A stretch of 30,518 nucleotides of DNA from Rhizophagus sp. LPA8_4_AMF (GCA_021464525.1 JADRCO010000575.1:1-30518), one strand, 5' to 3'. Positions 1-12,809 are shown, counted from the stretch's first letter. Notes: generated by a model not told the origin, from the sequence alone. Made by a program: numbers and translations.

Positions 1-390
1 AGGGTGATCACCCGGGATGTATCTAGGGTCATCCTGGATTTTTGAACAGTACGGCACTTGATAATCCAGGGTAAATCCTGGATACATCCCGGGTAGTTAC
101 CCTGGATGCATCCAGGGTGGCCACCCTGGATTTTTGAACAGTATGGCGCTTTATAAAAATCTCTAGTACTACCCCGGATGTGCATCCAGGGTAACTACCC
201 GGGATTTATGATCAACTACCCGGGATGCATCCAGGGTAAACTAGGGATTTTTGACCAACTACCCTGGATGCATCTAGGGTAAACTAGGGATTTTTGACCA
301 ACTACCCCGGATGCATCCAGGGTAGAACTAGGGATGAATCCAGGGTAACTACCCGGGGTTTTTGATCAGTACGGCGCTTCATAATACCCC
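1..390. repeat. palindromic tandem repeat (CCCTGGATGCATCCAGGG type)
   Basis: Short GC-richer units repeat irregularly. One is a perfect 20-bp palindrome, ACCCTGGATGCATCCAGGGT, at 99-118. Variants (ACCCGGGATGCATCCAGGGT and similar) recur about every 45-55 bp from 175 to 350. A second motif, TTTTTGA(A/T)CAGTA(C/T)GGCGCTT, occurs three times, near 38-60, 130-153 and 359-381, so a larger unit is repeated as well. The block is cut by the left edge. It is probably part of a transposon end or a dispersed satellite; a related CCCTGGATGTATC motif lies near 985. No coding sequence was seen in it. Confidence 0.8.
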
Positions 391-648
391 CACATTTGTT
401 ATTCGTACCCCCTGTAAAAAATTGCCATGTGATTGAACGATTTACAATTTTACTACACCATTCGTAATTTTTACTGTACCATTCAATACGAAATGTGAAA
501 TAGAAAATTGAAATAATACAAATAGTTTTGTTATGCTGTTTTTATTAAATATTGATTATTTTTACAAGAATATGCATTATTATTCTTTAAAATAATTATA
601 ATTGTAAGCTGTCTGATATCTATTAAAGCAAAAATAAACCAAATGACT

Positions 649-969
649 TTAATTTCTTAATTGACAGGTACGGGAATTGTACCCAGGCTGATGACAAAGA
701 GTATATTGTCTCACTTTTTGGACCAACAACTCAAATCCGGAAGGATCTCTTCTTGAATTATTTGATCGTTGATTAGTAGCACCAGAAGGACGTCCTTTTA
801 TAGGAGCTACAGAGGGGTTTGCAAGACCATTAATGGGTATTGATCATGTTATCCAATGTTGCCTGTGCTGCTACTTGTTGAAATTTTGGCCATTCTTGAT
901 ATTTCTCTTGTAAATTTTGCAAGAGGGGCTGCAGAGTATCTTCATGAAGAAAGGTGTTTTTAGCTTGTA
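649..969 (-). pseudogene. MULE-type transposase C-terminal relic
   Basis: Reading the minus strand gives a peptide containing EKYQEWPKFQQVAAQ and LDNMINT, then an in-frame stop. After a change of frame follow PIKGRPSGATNQRS, RRDPSGFELL and a degenerate zinc knuckle, YTLCHQPGYNSRTC, close to a stop at 649-651. The order KGRP...TN, then a CX2CX4HX4C-like knuckle (canonically like CGICHQPGH), is typical of the C-terminal tail of Mutator-like (MULE) transposases. Here the first Cys of the knuckle is Tyr and its His is also Tyr, so even the knuckle is damaged. No DDE catalytic part was found nearby. Family assignment is from motif recall. Confidence 0.6.
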
Positions 970-3900
970 CTGATGAATATCCCTGGATGTATCACGATTT
1001 TATAAAATATTGGACGCTACCATTTTGGTGAAATGCAATTTGGCGAAAAGAGTCCTTCGGCAAACCGGATGCCCAATAGGTCAATCAAGTCATGGCCATC
1101 ACTAAATCTGAAAATTTCTCCATGAGAACCCTTTTTTTCCATTTTTGTTACTAAACAGAATTTTGACATTGTTTGTATAGAAATCTTATGAAATAAAAAT
1201 TATAATTTTTTACTTCTTATTTTCATTATATTCAGAAAAGTTCTATAAATGATATTATTAATAGATCGGGAATCCACAATGATTCCATAATGAAATCTAT
1301 AATTTTGATACTTTTATCTATTAAGTATTTATATTCTTTTTAAAAACGAAGATTTTATCTCACAAATTGTTGATAATTTAAGATAAAATTTTAATATTAT
1401 TTGTTCATTATTACAAATTTTATATCTGTAAAATATTCTTTAGATATTTACATGCGATTAGTTTCTTTTATTTAATTTTGAATTAATTTACATGCACGTG
1501 CTTTGATTTCATCATGGATTTTCAGAAATAATCATCAGTTCAAGCGGAAAGAGCTAGAACCAGAATTATGCGCAGTTTAGTTTAGCGTATCTAATAACAA
1601 ATTCTCTGATAATATTGTTATTGAATTGTAGATTAAGAAATAAGTTCTCGTCTTTCATATGATATCTATTTAATCCATTAATCTCATTATTATACAATTA
1701 TGGTTGATAACTATATATAATATTTGAACGGTTTTGCATTTGATTTTCAAAGCTTTAATTTTTCCTAATCCAATTATTCCACTTAAAACATGAATTTTCA
1801 GTCCGAAGTGTAACAGAAACTATATGTTCAGTATTATGCAAAATTATACAATTTGATATATTTTTAGTTTTCGACTCTTATATTCGGACTATTTATTAGT
1901 ATTTAAGCTCGTGACATTTTGTAGTTCACTTGTACTACCTAATCACGTGACATACTTGTAAAACGAAAAATTGGAATGAAAAGATGTGTTCTATATGTAG
2001 TGTAACACATAATTAGGACTTTTAATCATATCACAACTGTGTACGCGCGATATTATATATATATTTGTATCCGAGAAGTTGTAATCGTAAGTACAGTCGG
2101 TGGCATGTGACAACTGGCTTTTCGTTACGTCGTGTATGGCTTTAACATTTCTGACATAACAAAAGTACTAAATTAAATATGATATAATGATAGATTTTCT
2201 TACTGAGCGTAATTGTAAGTGTTTACATCGATTATATTGTCCCATCAATCACGAGAAAAATTTAGTAATTTGTTAATCACGCGTATGACAATAATTTTAT
2301 TATTGTTCATGTAATCTAAAGATTATAAACCAAGAAAAAGTAATGAAAAAGGCATCCACATCTTTTTACAAGATATGATGTCAAATTGACATGGTCATAC
2401 ATGAAATTAATTTTACGCCAAACAAACAAACGCCAGATAAAACAATTCTGACCATTTATAATCTTAAATAAAAGTTGTAATTCTAGAAAATAGTCAAAGC
2501 TGGCCTTTCACCAATTTAATATATACAATAAAAAAATTTCTAGCTTTAATTAAGAAAAAAAAAAAAGAGTTCGTGTACTTTGTAATAGCGAACAAATGAA
2601 TTTATTAATATTTACGGAAATAAAAAGCCATTTATTAAATCAGGTTGGCGTTTTGGAAGGGTCTCTTTTCTCATTAACTTTTTCTAAAATGAATAAACAA
2701 ACTTTCATTTATTATTGAAATATGTGCCGCTGATTCATTAATAGATTGTTACAGCATATAATTCTTTATTTACTTAATATTGTTCTTTAAATATAGAACA
2801 CGTATTTAAGCCATTAACTTTCCAATTAAAGAATTTAAAGTTTTGTCAAACTTATGCTAAACCTGTAGTGAGCGCATCAAGTGAGGAATTATATCCGCGG
2901 ATATGAGATCTTATTTTTATCCATCAAAATACATACGAATTATTGTTGCACAACAAAGAAGAATTACGGAGACAAAGTCAATTTTTTTTTTCCAATGAAT
3001 AATTAAATGATATAAAATAAAACTTTAATTTAAAATAACAAAAATGGGCGTAAAAGATCTGATTCTTGATTTCTCCGTATTTGTCTAATATTTGATTTTA
3101 TGTAATAAATCTTCGAATCTTTCTCAGAATCTCTTTTTTAAATTCTTTGATTGATCAAGAAATTTACAGGTAATTATTTAGTAATGGTAGAATAATGTTT
3201 TACTTTTATGTCTAATAAAAGAATAAATAAAATGAAAATCCAAACATGAATAATAAATTTAATCAAATAAATAAAAATTATTTAACTTAAATACGCTGAT
3301 ACGTTGATAATATAATGGAATAGTATAAATCAATAAGGAAATAATCAATAGAATATAATAAATAAGTATATTTTAAAATACATAAATGAAATGGACTGGG
3401 TCAATGCTTGAATATCAATTAAAATAATGTACGAACTAATCAACTTTATCAGCTTTATCAATAGATAACTAATTATCTACCTAGAAAGGAAATCTAACAA
3501 GGAAATTATCTTATCCATTAATATATTGGTGTAGTTTTCCTGCCCCAGTTGATCACAGATACGTGACGTTACAACTTGATTTTTTAAAGAAAAAAAAATT
3601 TTTTAGGAATGTTGAAAGCGTCGATCCAAAAAGATTTTGATTCTTTTTCAATATATATAGTCTATAAAAGCGCAAATCTGTAGGAAATATGAACTTATCA
3701 GGAATTGAAATACCATTATTGTTTAGTTTAAACTTAAAACTCAATCAAAAGTCTGCCTGGCTTCAATTTTATTCGCGAAAAAAGAATTCGTCCATTTAGA
3801 ATTCATCCATTTAATTCGAACTTTTATAGTATAAAAAAACAAATATAAATATTACCTAATTATACAAATAAGAATTAGTGTTGAAAAAGGGATAAGTATA

Positions 3901-4390
3901 TGCAAGAAACAATTAATATATTATACTTTGTGAATTACAATTTATTAGCAGGAAGCTGTGAATGGATGAAAGAAAAACTTTGTAAACGCCAAAGTATTAA
4001 TGATTCATAAGTATGAATGGTTAGAATATTATTGCATATGATTCAGCCAAAACTAAAAAATAATTTTATGCATCTTATTCGTTATTAATCTGTAAAAATA
4101 AAAGGTCTTGCTTGTTTGCTATTCACACAATGACAACAAATACTATGAAAATGCTCTTTTTTTGGTTATTTTCTATAATTCTATAATTGTATTAAAGTTT
4201 TATTACTAAGGCTTTATATAATGACTGTTTTGATTAAATCAAGTAAAAAAATATTAATCATTGACATAAATTAATATACCAAATATAAAAAAGTTTTTAT
4301 ATATATAATCTAAGAATATCAGAGATCCGATTCCTTTTTTATACAACTAAACCTTTTATAATTTTGTTCTTGAGGATTAATGAAAAATTA
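970..4390. other. AT-rich stretch without recognisable gene
   Basis: Long A/T homopolymers and frequent stops fill all frames. The few short open frames (for example on the minus strand near 3.6 kb) are rich in Phe, Lys and Asn, as AT-rich chance frames are. I see no tRNA, rRNA or supported exon chain here. Confidence 0.5.
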
Positions 4391-4570
4391 CGCGTAAAAT
4401 ACAATATTCTCTTCAGCCGGAATGTTAAAAGTGTCAGAAGAGGTTTTGTCAAAGCACGTCCTTTTTATTCAGCATGGGAGGCCAACCGATATGACTGCAA
4501 TTGGCTTCCAATTCATGAAATTGAGTATGATTACGAGATTAGTCAAATATTAACATCATATAGCCGATAA
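4364..4570 (+). CDS. unidentified coding-like fragment
   Basis: This short open frame has no ATG at its start (TTG). It is less AT-biased than its surroundings, and the segment with FVKARPFYSAWEANRYDCNW reads like coding sequence. A good splice acceptor (TATTCTCTTCAG) lies at about 4405-4416, so the true exon, if any, may begin there and use another frame, in which MLKVSEEV can be read. That alternative peptide resembles TLKVLEEV read from the minus strand near 5180. I do not recognise the protein. It is most likely a relic shared with the minus-strand copy. Confidence 0.2.
   Translation: MFLRINEKLRVKYNILFSRNVKSVRRGFVKARPFYSAWEANRYDCNWLPIHEIEYDYEISQILTSYSR
4403..4444 (+). repeat. inverted-copy pair, left member
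   Basis: These 42 bases match the reverse complement of 5167-5209 at about 35 of 43 aligned positions. There is one single-base gap and every substitution is a transition. The shared part runs from a splice-acceptor-like TATTCTYTTCAG into coding-like sequence ending AGAAGAGGT. Confidence 0.55.
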
Positions 4571-4940
4571 AAATATCTCGTTTGAGCGGGGCATTACATG
4601 AGGTATGTTATTTTACGTGTGAATCACATACATTATAATATAAATGACTAAGTTTCATTATGATTAAGTAGCAAATATAGATATTCTATGGAAATCCGTC
4701 ATTGGAAATTTATGAAAAGAAAAATTTGACACCAAGGTAATAAGTAGGTTCATTTATTAATATCTTTTTTAATTTTATGTTTCTCATTCTTATTATTAAT
4801 AATCAATGTCATTTATTTTAGGAATTATTTTCTTTTGCATTCGCGCTGGTTTATTACTCTTTATAATAATGGACTGAGAAAAGAAATTGGCGATTATGTC
4901 CATGTGTAAACTTCATTTCTTACAAACCATGATTAGATAA

Positions 4941-5195
4941 TTAATTCTGTGGGTGGGATTTTATGTTATGTAATTTTACTTTATTTACATATTCATGTTT
5001 TGTACCTTGAATATGCGGAGGATAGATACTTTCATCGGTAAAGTTTTCAATATCCATCTTGAAATTTTTTTCATGGATCAGAAATGGTGCTTTGCTTAGT
5101 CATTAACATAGTTTTTTGTACTTTCTTTCATGTAATAATTGTGGGATAGAGAGGTAGTTTTGTTTCACCTCTTCTAATACTTTTAATGTTTCCAG
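4941..5195 (-). pseudogene. possible coding relic, unidentified
   Basis: A minus-strand frame opens after an acceptor-like TTTTCAG (5196 onward) and runs 85 codons to TAA at 4941-4943, interrupted only by two adjacent stops (TAA TGA). The first half reads LETLKVLEEVKQNYLSIPQL; the second contains HEKNFKMDIENFTDESIYPP and HIQGTKHEYVNKVKLHNI. Composition is coding-like against a very AT-rich background. No intron that removes the stops and keeps the frame was found. Either a dead exon pair or two unrelated short frames; function unknown. Confidence 0.25.
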
Positions 5196-5209
5196 CTGAA
5201 AAGAATACT
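5167..5209 (-). repeat. inverted-copy pair, right member
   Basis: This is the minus-strand counterpart of 4403-4444, about 0.75 kb away in opposite orientation. The two copies differ only by transitions and one gap. They may be ends of one inverted element or two decayed copies of the same exon. Confidence 0.55.
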
Positions 5210-8200
5210 GAAATACGTTGTAATTATAATTAATTCTCAAAAATAAATTTTAATAAAGTTTAGTTGTAATAAAAAAGATGATGAAAAATTGTAATTTTAA
5301 AATTTTATTCTGAAGAGGAAAACAAAAAAACGTACATTTATATTCGGAATGTTTTATTGAATAACACTATATTAATTATTACAAATCTGCCGCTCTAGCA
5401 GGTACATTTCATGTGTCGGCATGAAATATTAGGTAAAGTGGTGCATTATTATTTCGCGCCAAATCTCTTTCATTCATTTCATTTTTTTTTATCACGCAAT
5501 TTTTTTTTAAAAAAAATTCCAAGTCAGGGTATTAGTAAAAGAGCACGCACGGTATAGTACTCATGTTAATTAATAATTATATTGCCCAAAGTATAGTCGA
5601 TAAACAGGAATGTTTGACAAATGATTAAAAAGGAAGGATATACGAAAAGCTGCAAATTATAGAAATTATAGGCAAATTGGCTAAAAAAAAAAAAAAAAAA
5701 GTTTGACATTTTTTTTTTTTATTGTCTTACATTTGCGAAAGTAGTATAAATGAAAGAATTGAAGACAATAAACTTTACTAATAAAGATTTATAAAAGAAA
5801 ATTTTTTTTCTTGCACAATTAATTGGACTAAACATATTATCAATTTTAACAATTACCCTGCTTACTATATATATAGTTTCAATAAATATATGTAGGGGTC
5901 CATTTAACGCCGACTTAAAGTGTCATATGAAGATCATATTTTTTTTCAATAAAAAAAAAAAAATAATAATAATTGGATGCTTCAAATTTAGTTTTCTTTC
6001 AATAGAACTATAAAGTGGTGCTGAAACATTGTTTATACTCCGGACTGACCATTCTTGCATTGTAATGGTCTGGGTTACTTCAACGTTTCATTGTACGAGA
6101 TATAGATCCCGCCATTAGGATATTGATTTAATTGAGTGAAACCAATACATTTTCAATGAAGAAAATGAAGAAAAGAAAAACCCGTCTCGTCTGTAAATAT
6201 TATATAAGCATTGTTGTAAAAAAAAAAGAAAAAAGAAAAAGAAAAAAAAGATTTATAAAAAATCTAATTTTCATGGGTTACTGACGGAATTAAATTAAAA
6301 CTGTTTCATTAAAAGCTCATTCAAATAATAATTTGATACCAAATCCTTTCGCATCTGTCTCGGCCCGAATATATTAAATGTAAAAATAAAATAAGATCGA
6401 CGGCAATTCAAAAAAGATTTTTTTTTTTTTTTTTTGCATTATTATTTTCTTAAAAAAAAAAAAAATGATAAGCGTAACGTGAGACAAAATTAGTAATAAA
6501 AAGAAAAATAATTCTTGCCCACTTTATTATGTAAAAAGAATGGTTTGTTTTCGTAATAAAGGACTATTTTTGAATTAATATCATTTAATTAAACGAACTT
6601 TTTGACGCAAATTTAATTCATGAATTAAAAGAGAAATTATAAATATATTCCAATAATGAAAACAATAACAGATTCTTAATGAATGAATAATAATTACTAA
6701 TTCTGCGTAAGCGCGAAAATGTTTTTGAGCAACTATACGATTTATGGTATTATAATTAAAATGTTAGTTATTAATTATTAACTAATTTGGTGGTATACCA
6801 CAGAAATATTAAAAAAACGAGGTGCAATTAGATGATATCTTTAAGATTTAAAAACAGATTTAGGAGATTATAATGATTACATTTAGGTAGTTTCTTTGAC
6901 AAATTTTTGAAATTTGTGAATTTGGCTGACTTAATAAGTATAAACATATGAAATCAAATGCTCATAGTATTTTACAAAAAACCTGTTTTTAGTGCATGAT
7001 ACCTTTAGGGGTATTTTGTGCGACAGAAGTTATTGTCCATAGTAATTTGCTCCAAGGCCACCAGAATTAAGACATTTTAAGAAATTATAGGCAATTAAAT
7101 TGTATCCGGATATTTGACATATTACACAGAGGTTAGCCGGAATGACATGCGACTTTTGACCTCTTTATTTAATTCTTATTTATATATAGAGTAATCATAA
7201 TTTTCTGCATTAAATAACAAGTCTGCAGGAAGAATTCATAAAATAAAAACTTATAAAAGGTCAACTAGTCAGAAATATAATATCCGTTATTTTTTTATAT
7301 ACTGTACCTCACGATATTTTGTTATTTCGATACATACCTCCAATTGATAATCAGATGCTGCGTGTGCTTGTTGATATTTTTTTAATCGAAATTATTTGCC
7401 ATCCATCCTACCTAAGTAATTAAAAGAAGAAACTCTCTCTTTTCTATCTTTGTTGTTGGTAAAAGTTGATATACAAAGATCATTGGGCTGTTGAAAAAAC
7501 AAAATACGAACGTTCTGAATCGTAGTCACAGGTTTACAGTCGTGTTACCTGAGGTTAGAATATTTAACAATTACATACAGTATATATATAGTTAGTAGTT
7601 AGTTAGCTTTTTGGGTATATATATATATATCGTAATTTAATTAATTTAGTTCATGGAATGAATATATCAATCGATTGATCATTCGACATCACAACATTTG
7701 TTTAATTTAATATTCGTTAATGCTTCAAGGAAATAAATTTTTAAAAGTATTAAAATACTTGATGCGATTGTAACATGATATTCAGGCTTGCTTAGTTGTT
7801 CAGGATTCGTTTGAGACGAGTTTGACTCCGGGTATATAACCAACAGGTAAGTAAAGTAGTTATTTTTTAGTTTATTTTTTTTTATAAAACTTATATAATT
7901 TTTCTAAACCAGAATTATACATTTTTTAAATATTTTAAGAATTTTGAAAATAGTAAACAGTTGTATATAACCGGTCTTTGGAGACACGTAAAAGTTATAT
8001 TAGGCACAAGGCATCTAAACTGATAAAGTAAATTAACATAAATTAATTTATTTTTTCTATTCGGATGGGAAGGTCTTAGTTGGAGAGAATACGAATGGTG
8101 AATTTATTACATTTCACGATTTCTGAGAAAAAATGAGAGGTACTGTATATTACTTACTTCATAAACTCGTTATGTAAATGTAGTAAAAAAACTTTACTTT

Positions 8201-8886
8201 ATAGGTATGCCATAATGCTCAACAATTTATCTTTTTAACTACTACTAGAAACGAAAAAAAATAAATCTATAATATCTAATGCAAGACGAGGAATCAGCGG
8301 CAGGATGCTTCACATATATTGGATGCTCAATAATCAAAGGGGGTGAAGTTTACTTTATTAAAATCACGTGATCTAATTAATAATAAGAAAAACGGAAGGT
8401 TTACTAAAATTATTTTTACCAGTTTTAAATAAGCCTTATTCTTTCTTATGATGATAATTTTATTTTAAAATATTTTTTTTTTTTTTTTCGGCTAGTACTC
8501 ATATTAGTCATATATAACCGACACCTCATTTGTCAATTTTTTTATTAATTCGGTTTAAGATTATTGTACTACTCTTCCATAATAGTTACTAACCCGTTAA
8601 AGTTCGTTAATAGCCTAATATTTATGTCATATGGCGATGATCTTCTATTATAATTTAAAGATAATACGCCACAAATGTTTGTCTCTTGTTATCTGCAGTT
8701 GATCCACTTTAATTGGATCGGATCACCTGATGGTACAAATTTTTTTTTTTCATTATATAAACGCTTTTAATTTTTTATCCCGATATATTTTTAGGTACTA
8801 GTCTTTTGGTCCGCATATATTATTTTATAGAAACAATTATTTTAGTTTAATTAACTCGTAATAATATTACGTTAAATACATTAAAT
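5210..8886. other. AT-rich stretch, low-complexity tracts, no supported gene
   Basis: The stretch contains poly(A) near 5682-5700, poly(T) near 6417-6436, a purine tract near 6219-6250 and TA repeats near 7617-7630. A donor-like exon edge (CAACAG followed by GTAAGTAAAG) sits near 7846 but I could not attach it to a protein. The part immediately before 8887 should include the MPC1 promoter. CACGTG at 8365-8370 and TCACCTGA near 8724 are E-box-like sites with no proof of use. Confidence 0.4.
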
Positions 8887-9738
8887 ATGACTTCTTATGT
8901 CGGTTTCGTCTTCCAAAAAATCAAAAGTAAGGAGTTCCGAGAATATCTCATGAGGTAATGGTCCAATAATCATTTTGTTATAAAATATTGTTTGAATAAA
9001 ACTTGTTTTTTGTATTAATTTTAATTTTTTTATTTTATTTTTTTAGCACGGTAATTATTTATGCATTTTAATATTGAAGTGCGATCGTGATATTTGATTA
9101 TTATTATGATTCTATGACTAACTTTCAATTATGTTCTTTAATTCAATTAATGAAGCATTTTTGGGGGCCAGGTATGTCTTATGTTTTCAAATTTCATTTA
9201 ATATATTTTCACTGATCGTACTGAAATTTTGAATAGTTGCGAACTGGGGACTTCCTTTAGCTGCTATAGCTGATTCTCGAAAAGATCCTGAAATTATATC
9301 ACCAAAAATGACAGTCGGTACTTATAATTGAATTTTTTTTTTTATTTCCTTTTTTGTGATCATTATCATCATCGTTCGATTTATTGATTTTAATTGTTTA
9401 TTTTTATTGTTATTTTTATTTATATTCATTTTTCTTAAAGCTATGCTTATATATTCCGCTACATTTATGCGTTTCGCTGTTAAAGTAAGACCTGCTAATC
9501 CATTACTATTTGCATGTCATTTCACAAATGAATTTGCACAATTATTACAAGGGTATCGTTATTTAGATTATTATCAGTACGTAATTATATTTTCAATCGG
9601 TTTTATTTTTATTTTATTTTTATATTAAAAGATTTAAAAGATGCTAATATATAATTTTTAATTAGTTTTGGTGGAAAAGAAAGAAAATTAAAACAATTAG
9701 AAGAAAGTAAAAAAGTACCATCACCTGTTACTTTATAA
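8887..9738 (+). CDS. MPC1: mitochondrial pyruvate carrier subunit 1, six exons
   Basis: Joining 8887-8954, 9047-9050, 9156-9171, 9237-9317, 9441-9576 and 9666-9738 gives 125 residues ending in TAA, all introns GT-AG (92, 105, 65, 123 and 89 nt). The product carries the MPC1 hallmarks in order: [67 protein letters not shown] and a short basic tail. Length fits the family (about 110-130 residues). MPC1 pairs with MPC2 in the mitochondrial inner membrane to import pyruvate. Exon 2 is only four bases (CACG); with the flanking AG it supplies the conserved Ser-Thr of STHFWGP. Start is the only ATG giving the family's usual N-terminus. No MPC2 gene is in the window. Confidence 0.95.
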
Positions 9739-9819
9739 GAATTATAGAATAATAGTTTTGGATCTTTTTAAATAAGGGCATGTTTTTATTAGTGGCGTGA
9801 ACGAAATTTTTTTAATAAT

Positions 9820-9825
9820 AATAAA
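9820..9825 (+). terminator. AATAAA, candidate MPC1 polyadenylation signal
   Basis: This is a canonical AATAAA hexamer 82 bases after the MPC1 stop, in an AT-rich context where such a hexamer can also occur by chance. Confidence 0.35.
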
Positions 9826-12580
9826 TCTGATGAACAAGGAAGTAGTATTAATGTTTATTTAATGTTTATTAATGGTTTGAATCAATCAAATTGATTTAAA
9901 ATGTAATTTATTTGTCGTTAATTTTATAATTATTTTATAAAATTACTTTTTTTTACCGAACGGACTTAATAAAAATGACAAGTATTTAATATTTTTTTCA
10001 CAATCATATCTTCTAGTAGTTTTATATATTTTTTTTGAAATCACATGAAAGTGTACAAACAATGGTTGATATAAGGAGCCGAAATGTTAAAATTTTTAAT
10101 TGTTTAGCGTAATGTACATAGTTTTAAAGAATAACTAGTGTCAAAATAGGATCGATCATGTGAAATATTACTCATTGTACGTGAAATACTGCTGATTCTT
10201 TGATGACCTTGAGAAATGGTAAAAAAACTATTGGCCTTGTCTATGACCTAATAATGGTCCTGTCGCATTTGCATTTGAAAAAAAAAATTTGAATACGCAC
10301 AACGAGTATGCATCACATGATTCTTAGTACTGATATGTAATTCCACCTAGCACTATACTTTTTCAAATCCAGGTACTATTAGTTAATTAAGGATCGGAGT
10401 GAGTTTTTCTCGTGCAATTGGCGCTAATGTTAGTTTTATTTTTCTTCCCCTAACAATAATACTTTGAAGCTTACCAGTATCAGTTTCGTTTAGGTTTTAA
10501 TATATAATCGAGTAGGTTATACTAACGTTAATTCTAGAGCCAGAACTGTTGTTCAAGCGGCATTACATAAGACTGATAAAGCTTCTAATTAGACCTTCTT
10601 TCCCCATTTACTAAGTTTAGATGGTTATGTTAGTTGGGGCGCTTATTTATGAGTCTCATTCCTAAAACAATAAAACATTCTTTGTCCGTACTGTAGACGA
10701 GAACTCCGAATGAATCAACTGAATCATCAAACCACTATATTTATTTACATCATAGAGTCAGGAACAAAACGAATATAATCATGTAGAAATGTAGAATGTA
10801 TGTTGGATAACCTATTAATACAATAAATCACAATTTAATATCGTCGAATATAATTCCTGCAAAAAATTTTGTCCGTTATACATATTATTTTTGTAAACTT
10901 TCCGCAAATATCACATTTATGGAAATAACAAAGAATGTAAAACATATTCTTTACAGCCAAATTTTGTTCATTTTGCAACTAACAAATTGGATATTTTTTT
11001 TTTTTTTTAAAAAAAAATTTCTAAGTATTTATCTCCACCGCAATAAGTGCAATAGCGGTTCACAAAATATTGAATGCATTATCTGTTATATCATTATTAA
11101 TATAATGATAAATATACAATTATCAGGCAACAAATTAAACGAAATACGTACTAACTATAGCGAGATTAAGCATAAAAGGGAAACGTTTAATTAAACATTC
11201 AGCTCTGAATTTTACAGTAAATTGCATCAATATCGGAACGTTGCATAGCTCAAAACTACAATCACCGTGCTCTCCGAATCTGATAATGTAAGTTTTTACC
11301 TAATTCCGCGATGACCGAGCGTTCTGTAAATTATGAATTTTGCCGTAGTATCAATGTATCATCTTGGTGGAGATTGATTGAAATTCTGCAAAAAAGTACT
11401 GAGATTTCATTCCATAACATAATTCCATAACATATTTTCTATACTTTATAGAATATATAATTTCACGTAAATAATAATTTAAACGAATGACAAGCAATTG
11501 CATTTATAGCAGCATGCATTTTACTCTGGAAAAAAAAAAAAAAATATGAATTTATTTAAGTCATATACTGTACGTTACGCTGTTATCAAACATTCGAATA
11601 TAACCCTTTAATTTGTTAATTGATTTTGACAATATACATATACAATCGATGCATTTATTCATTTACAGTAATAAATAAAAAAGATAAATCTAATGCATCA
11701 GTCCATAGTCATACTACAATTTAATATCGTTATAATGAGGTTTATTTTATATTTTCAAAACATATACACTTTAAATACTCATTTGTTAATATACACTACT
11801 TGTATACTATGCTAAAAAAGAAGAGAGATTGTCGACTTATTTAATTTTGTTTACGCAATCAAATTTATTTATGAGCAATCATTTTATTATATTTTAATAT
11901 TTAATGTCGTGATTTATCGAACATTCAATTTATTCACAACATGCACGAGAAAGAAATCAATGAAATATTCTCATATACACAAACCAATAAACTATTAAAT
12001 AATTCCATCGCTGAACTTTTTTTCTTCCTTGACTCATTCATTATTAACTTTAATTTGAGAGTATTCTTCGGGAGTGATTTATAGGAAAAATTTAACGTTT
12101 CAGATAATTTGAACTTTTTAGTAACGATTATGTACAATTGGACATCAACTGAATTATACAGACGTCTATTTATTACGAATTAAATAAAATTTGCAATTTT
12201 GCCTAATGAAAAAATATACAATACCCATTCGAAGTTATTGTTTTGAATGTCCATCGTTGAGTCTCCCATACATCAATTTTACCGTCTCTATATAACATTA
12301 CTTGATTAATATAAACAATACGCATAAGAATGTCGATTTACAAATTATGAAATGTTTATTAATAAGTAATTAAATATATGAAACATAACAATTTTTAAGG
12401 TTGACCAAATTTCATGATTATACAGTACCCGGTAAATATATATAGAGGTAAAGTCCAACCAAAAAAAGAATCAGTTGAAATCATTTTACCTTCGAAAAGG
12501 TTTCGCCATGTGTATAATTTCCTTTTTAGTATTTTAAACAAATATTACTATGAGCTCTAAACACTTTTTCAAGGTCGGAA
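9826..12580. other. AT-rich stretch without supported gene
   Basis: Only weak signals appear. Around 10396-10475 a frame reads GVSFSRAIGANVSFIFLPLT, and near 10535-10590 another reads ARTVVQAALHKTDKASN, but neither joins into a gene. Exon-like edges near 11300-11380 on the minus strand were not extendable. The longer open frames at 10919-11194 (+) and 11934-12137 (-) have chance composition. Confidence 0.4.
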
Positions 12581-12585
12581 TTGTA

Positions 12586-12635
12586 ATAATACCAGCCAGT
12601 TTTAAAAAAAGGAATTAATTCCTGACCGGTATTAT
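12586..12635. repeat. imperfect hairpin
   Basis: Arms 12586-12599 and 12622-12635 pair at 12 of 14 positions (ATAATACCAGCCAG against the complement of CTGACCGGTATTAT). A perfect palindrome, GGAATTAATTCC, lies inside at 12611-12622. Probably a small miniature-element remnant. Confidence 0.5.
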
Positions 12636-12700
12636 CCAATAAAGAATGATCTACAGTTATCACGAAGATTTTATAGCGAGCTTTTTTAAAATTAAAAAGT

Positions 12701-12809
12701 TATAACGAATTTTTTAATTACAAATTCGCTATAAAAAGGTATTTTAATTAGTACTAGGTATAACGAATTTAGAATTTTTTATATGGAACATAAATTTGCT
12801 ATAAAAAGG
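12701..12809. repeat. two copies of an inverted-repeat unit
   Basis: Units 12701-12739 and 12759-12809 both begin TATAACGAATTT and both end with AAATTYGCTATAAAAAGG. Within each unit the ends are near-complements of each other, so each is a hairpin and the pair is a direct duplication. A related TTTTATAGCGAG lies just upstream near 12670. Non-coding, likely a miniature element. Confidence 0.5.

Noticed and set aside
10390..10600. GVSFSRAIGANVSFIFLPLT-like peptide, suggestive of a ferric reductase/NADPH oxidase membrane segment
   Set aside because: Only one short segment; no haem-ligand helices, FAD or NAD motifs, or coherent splice chain could be found.
10919..11194. 91-codon plus-strand open frame
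   Set aside because: Composition is that of AT-rich chance sequence with a poly-Phe/Lys run from a T/A homopolymer; no splice or start support.
11934..12137. 67-codon minus-strand open frame
   Set aside because: Lys/Leu/Ser-rich chance frame with no recognisable motif or context.
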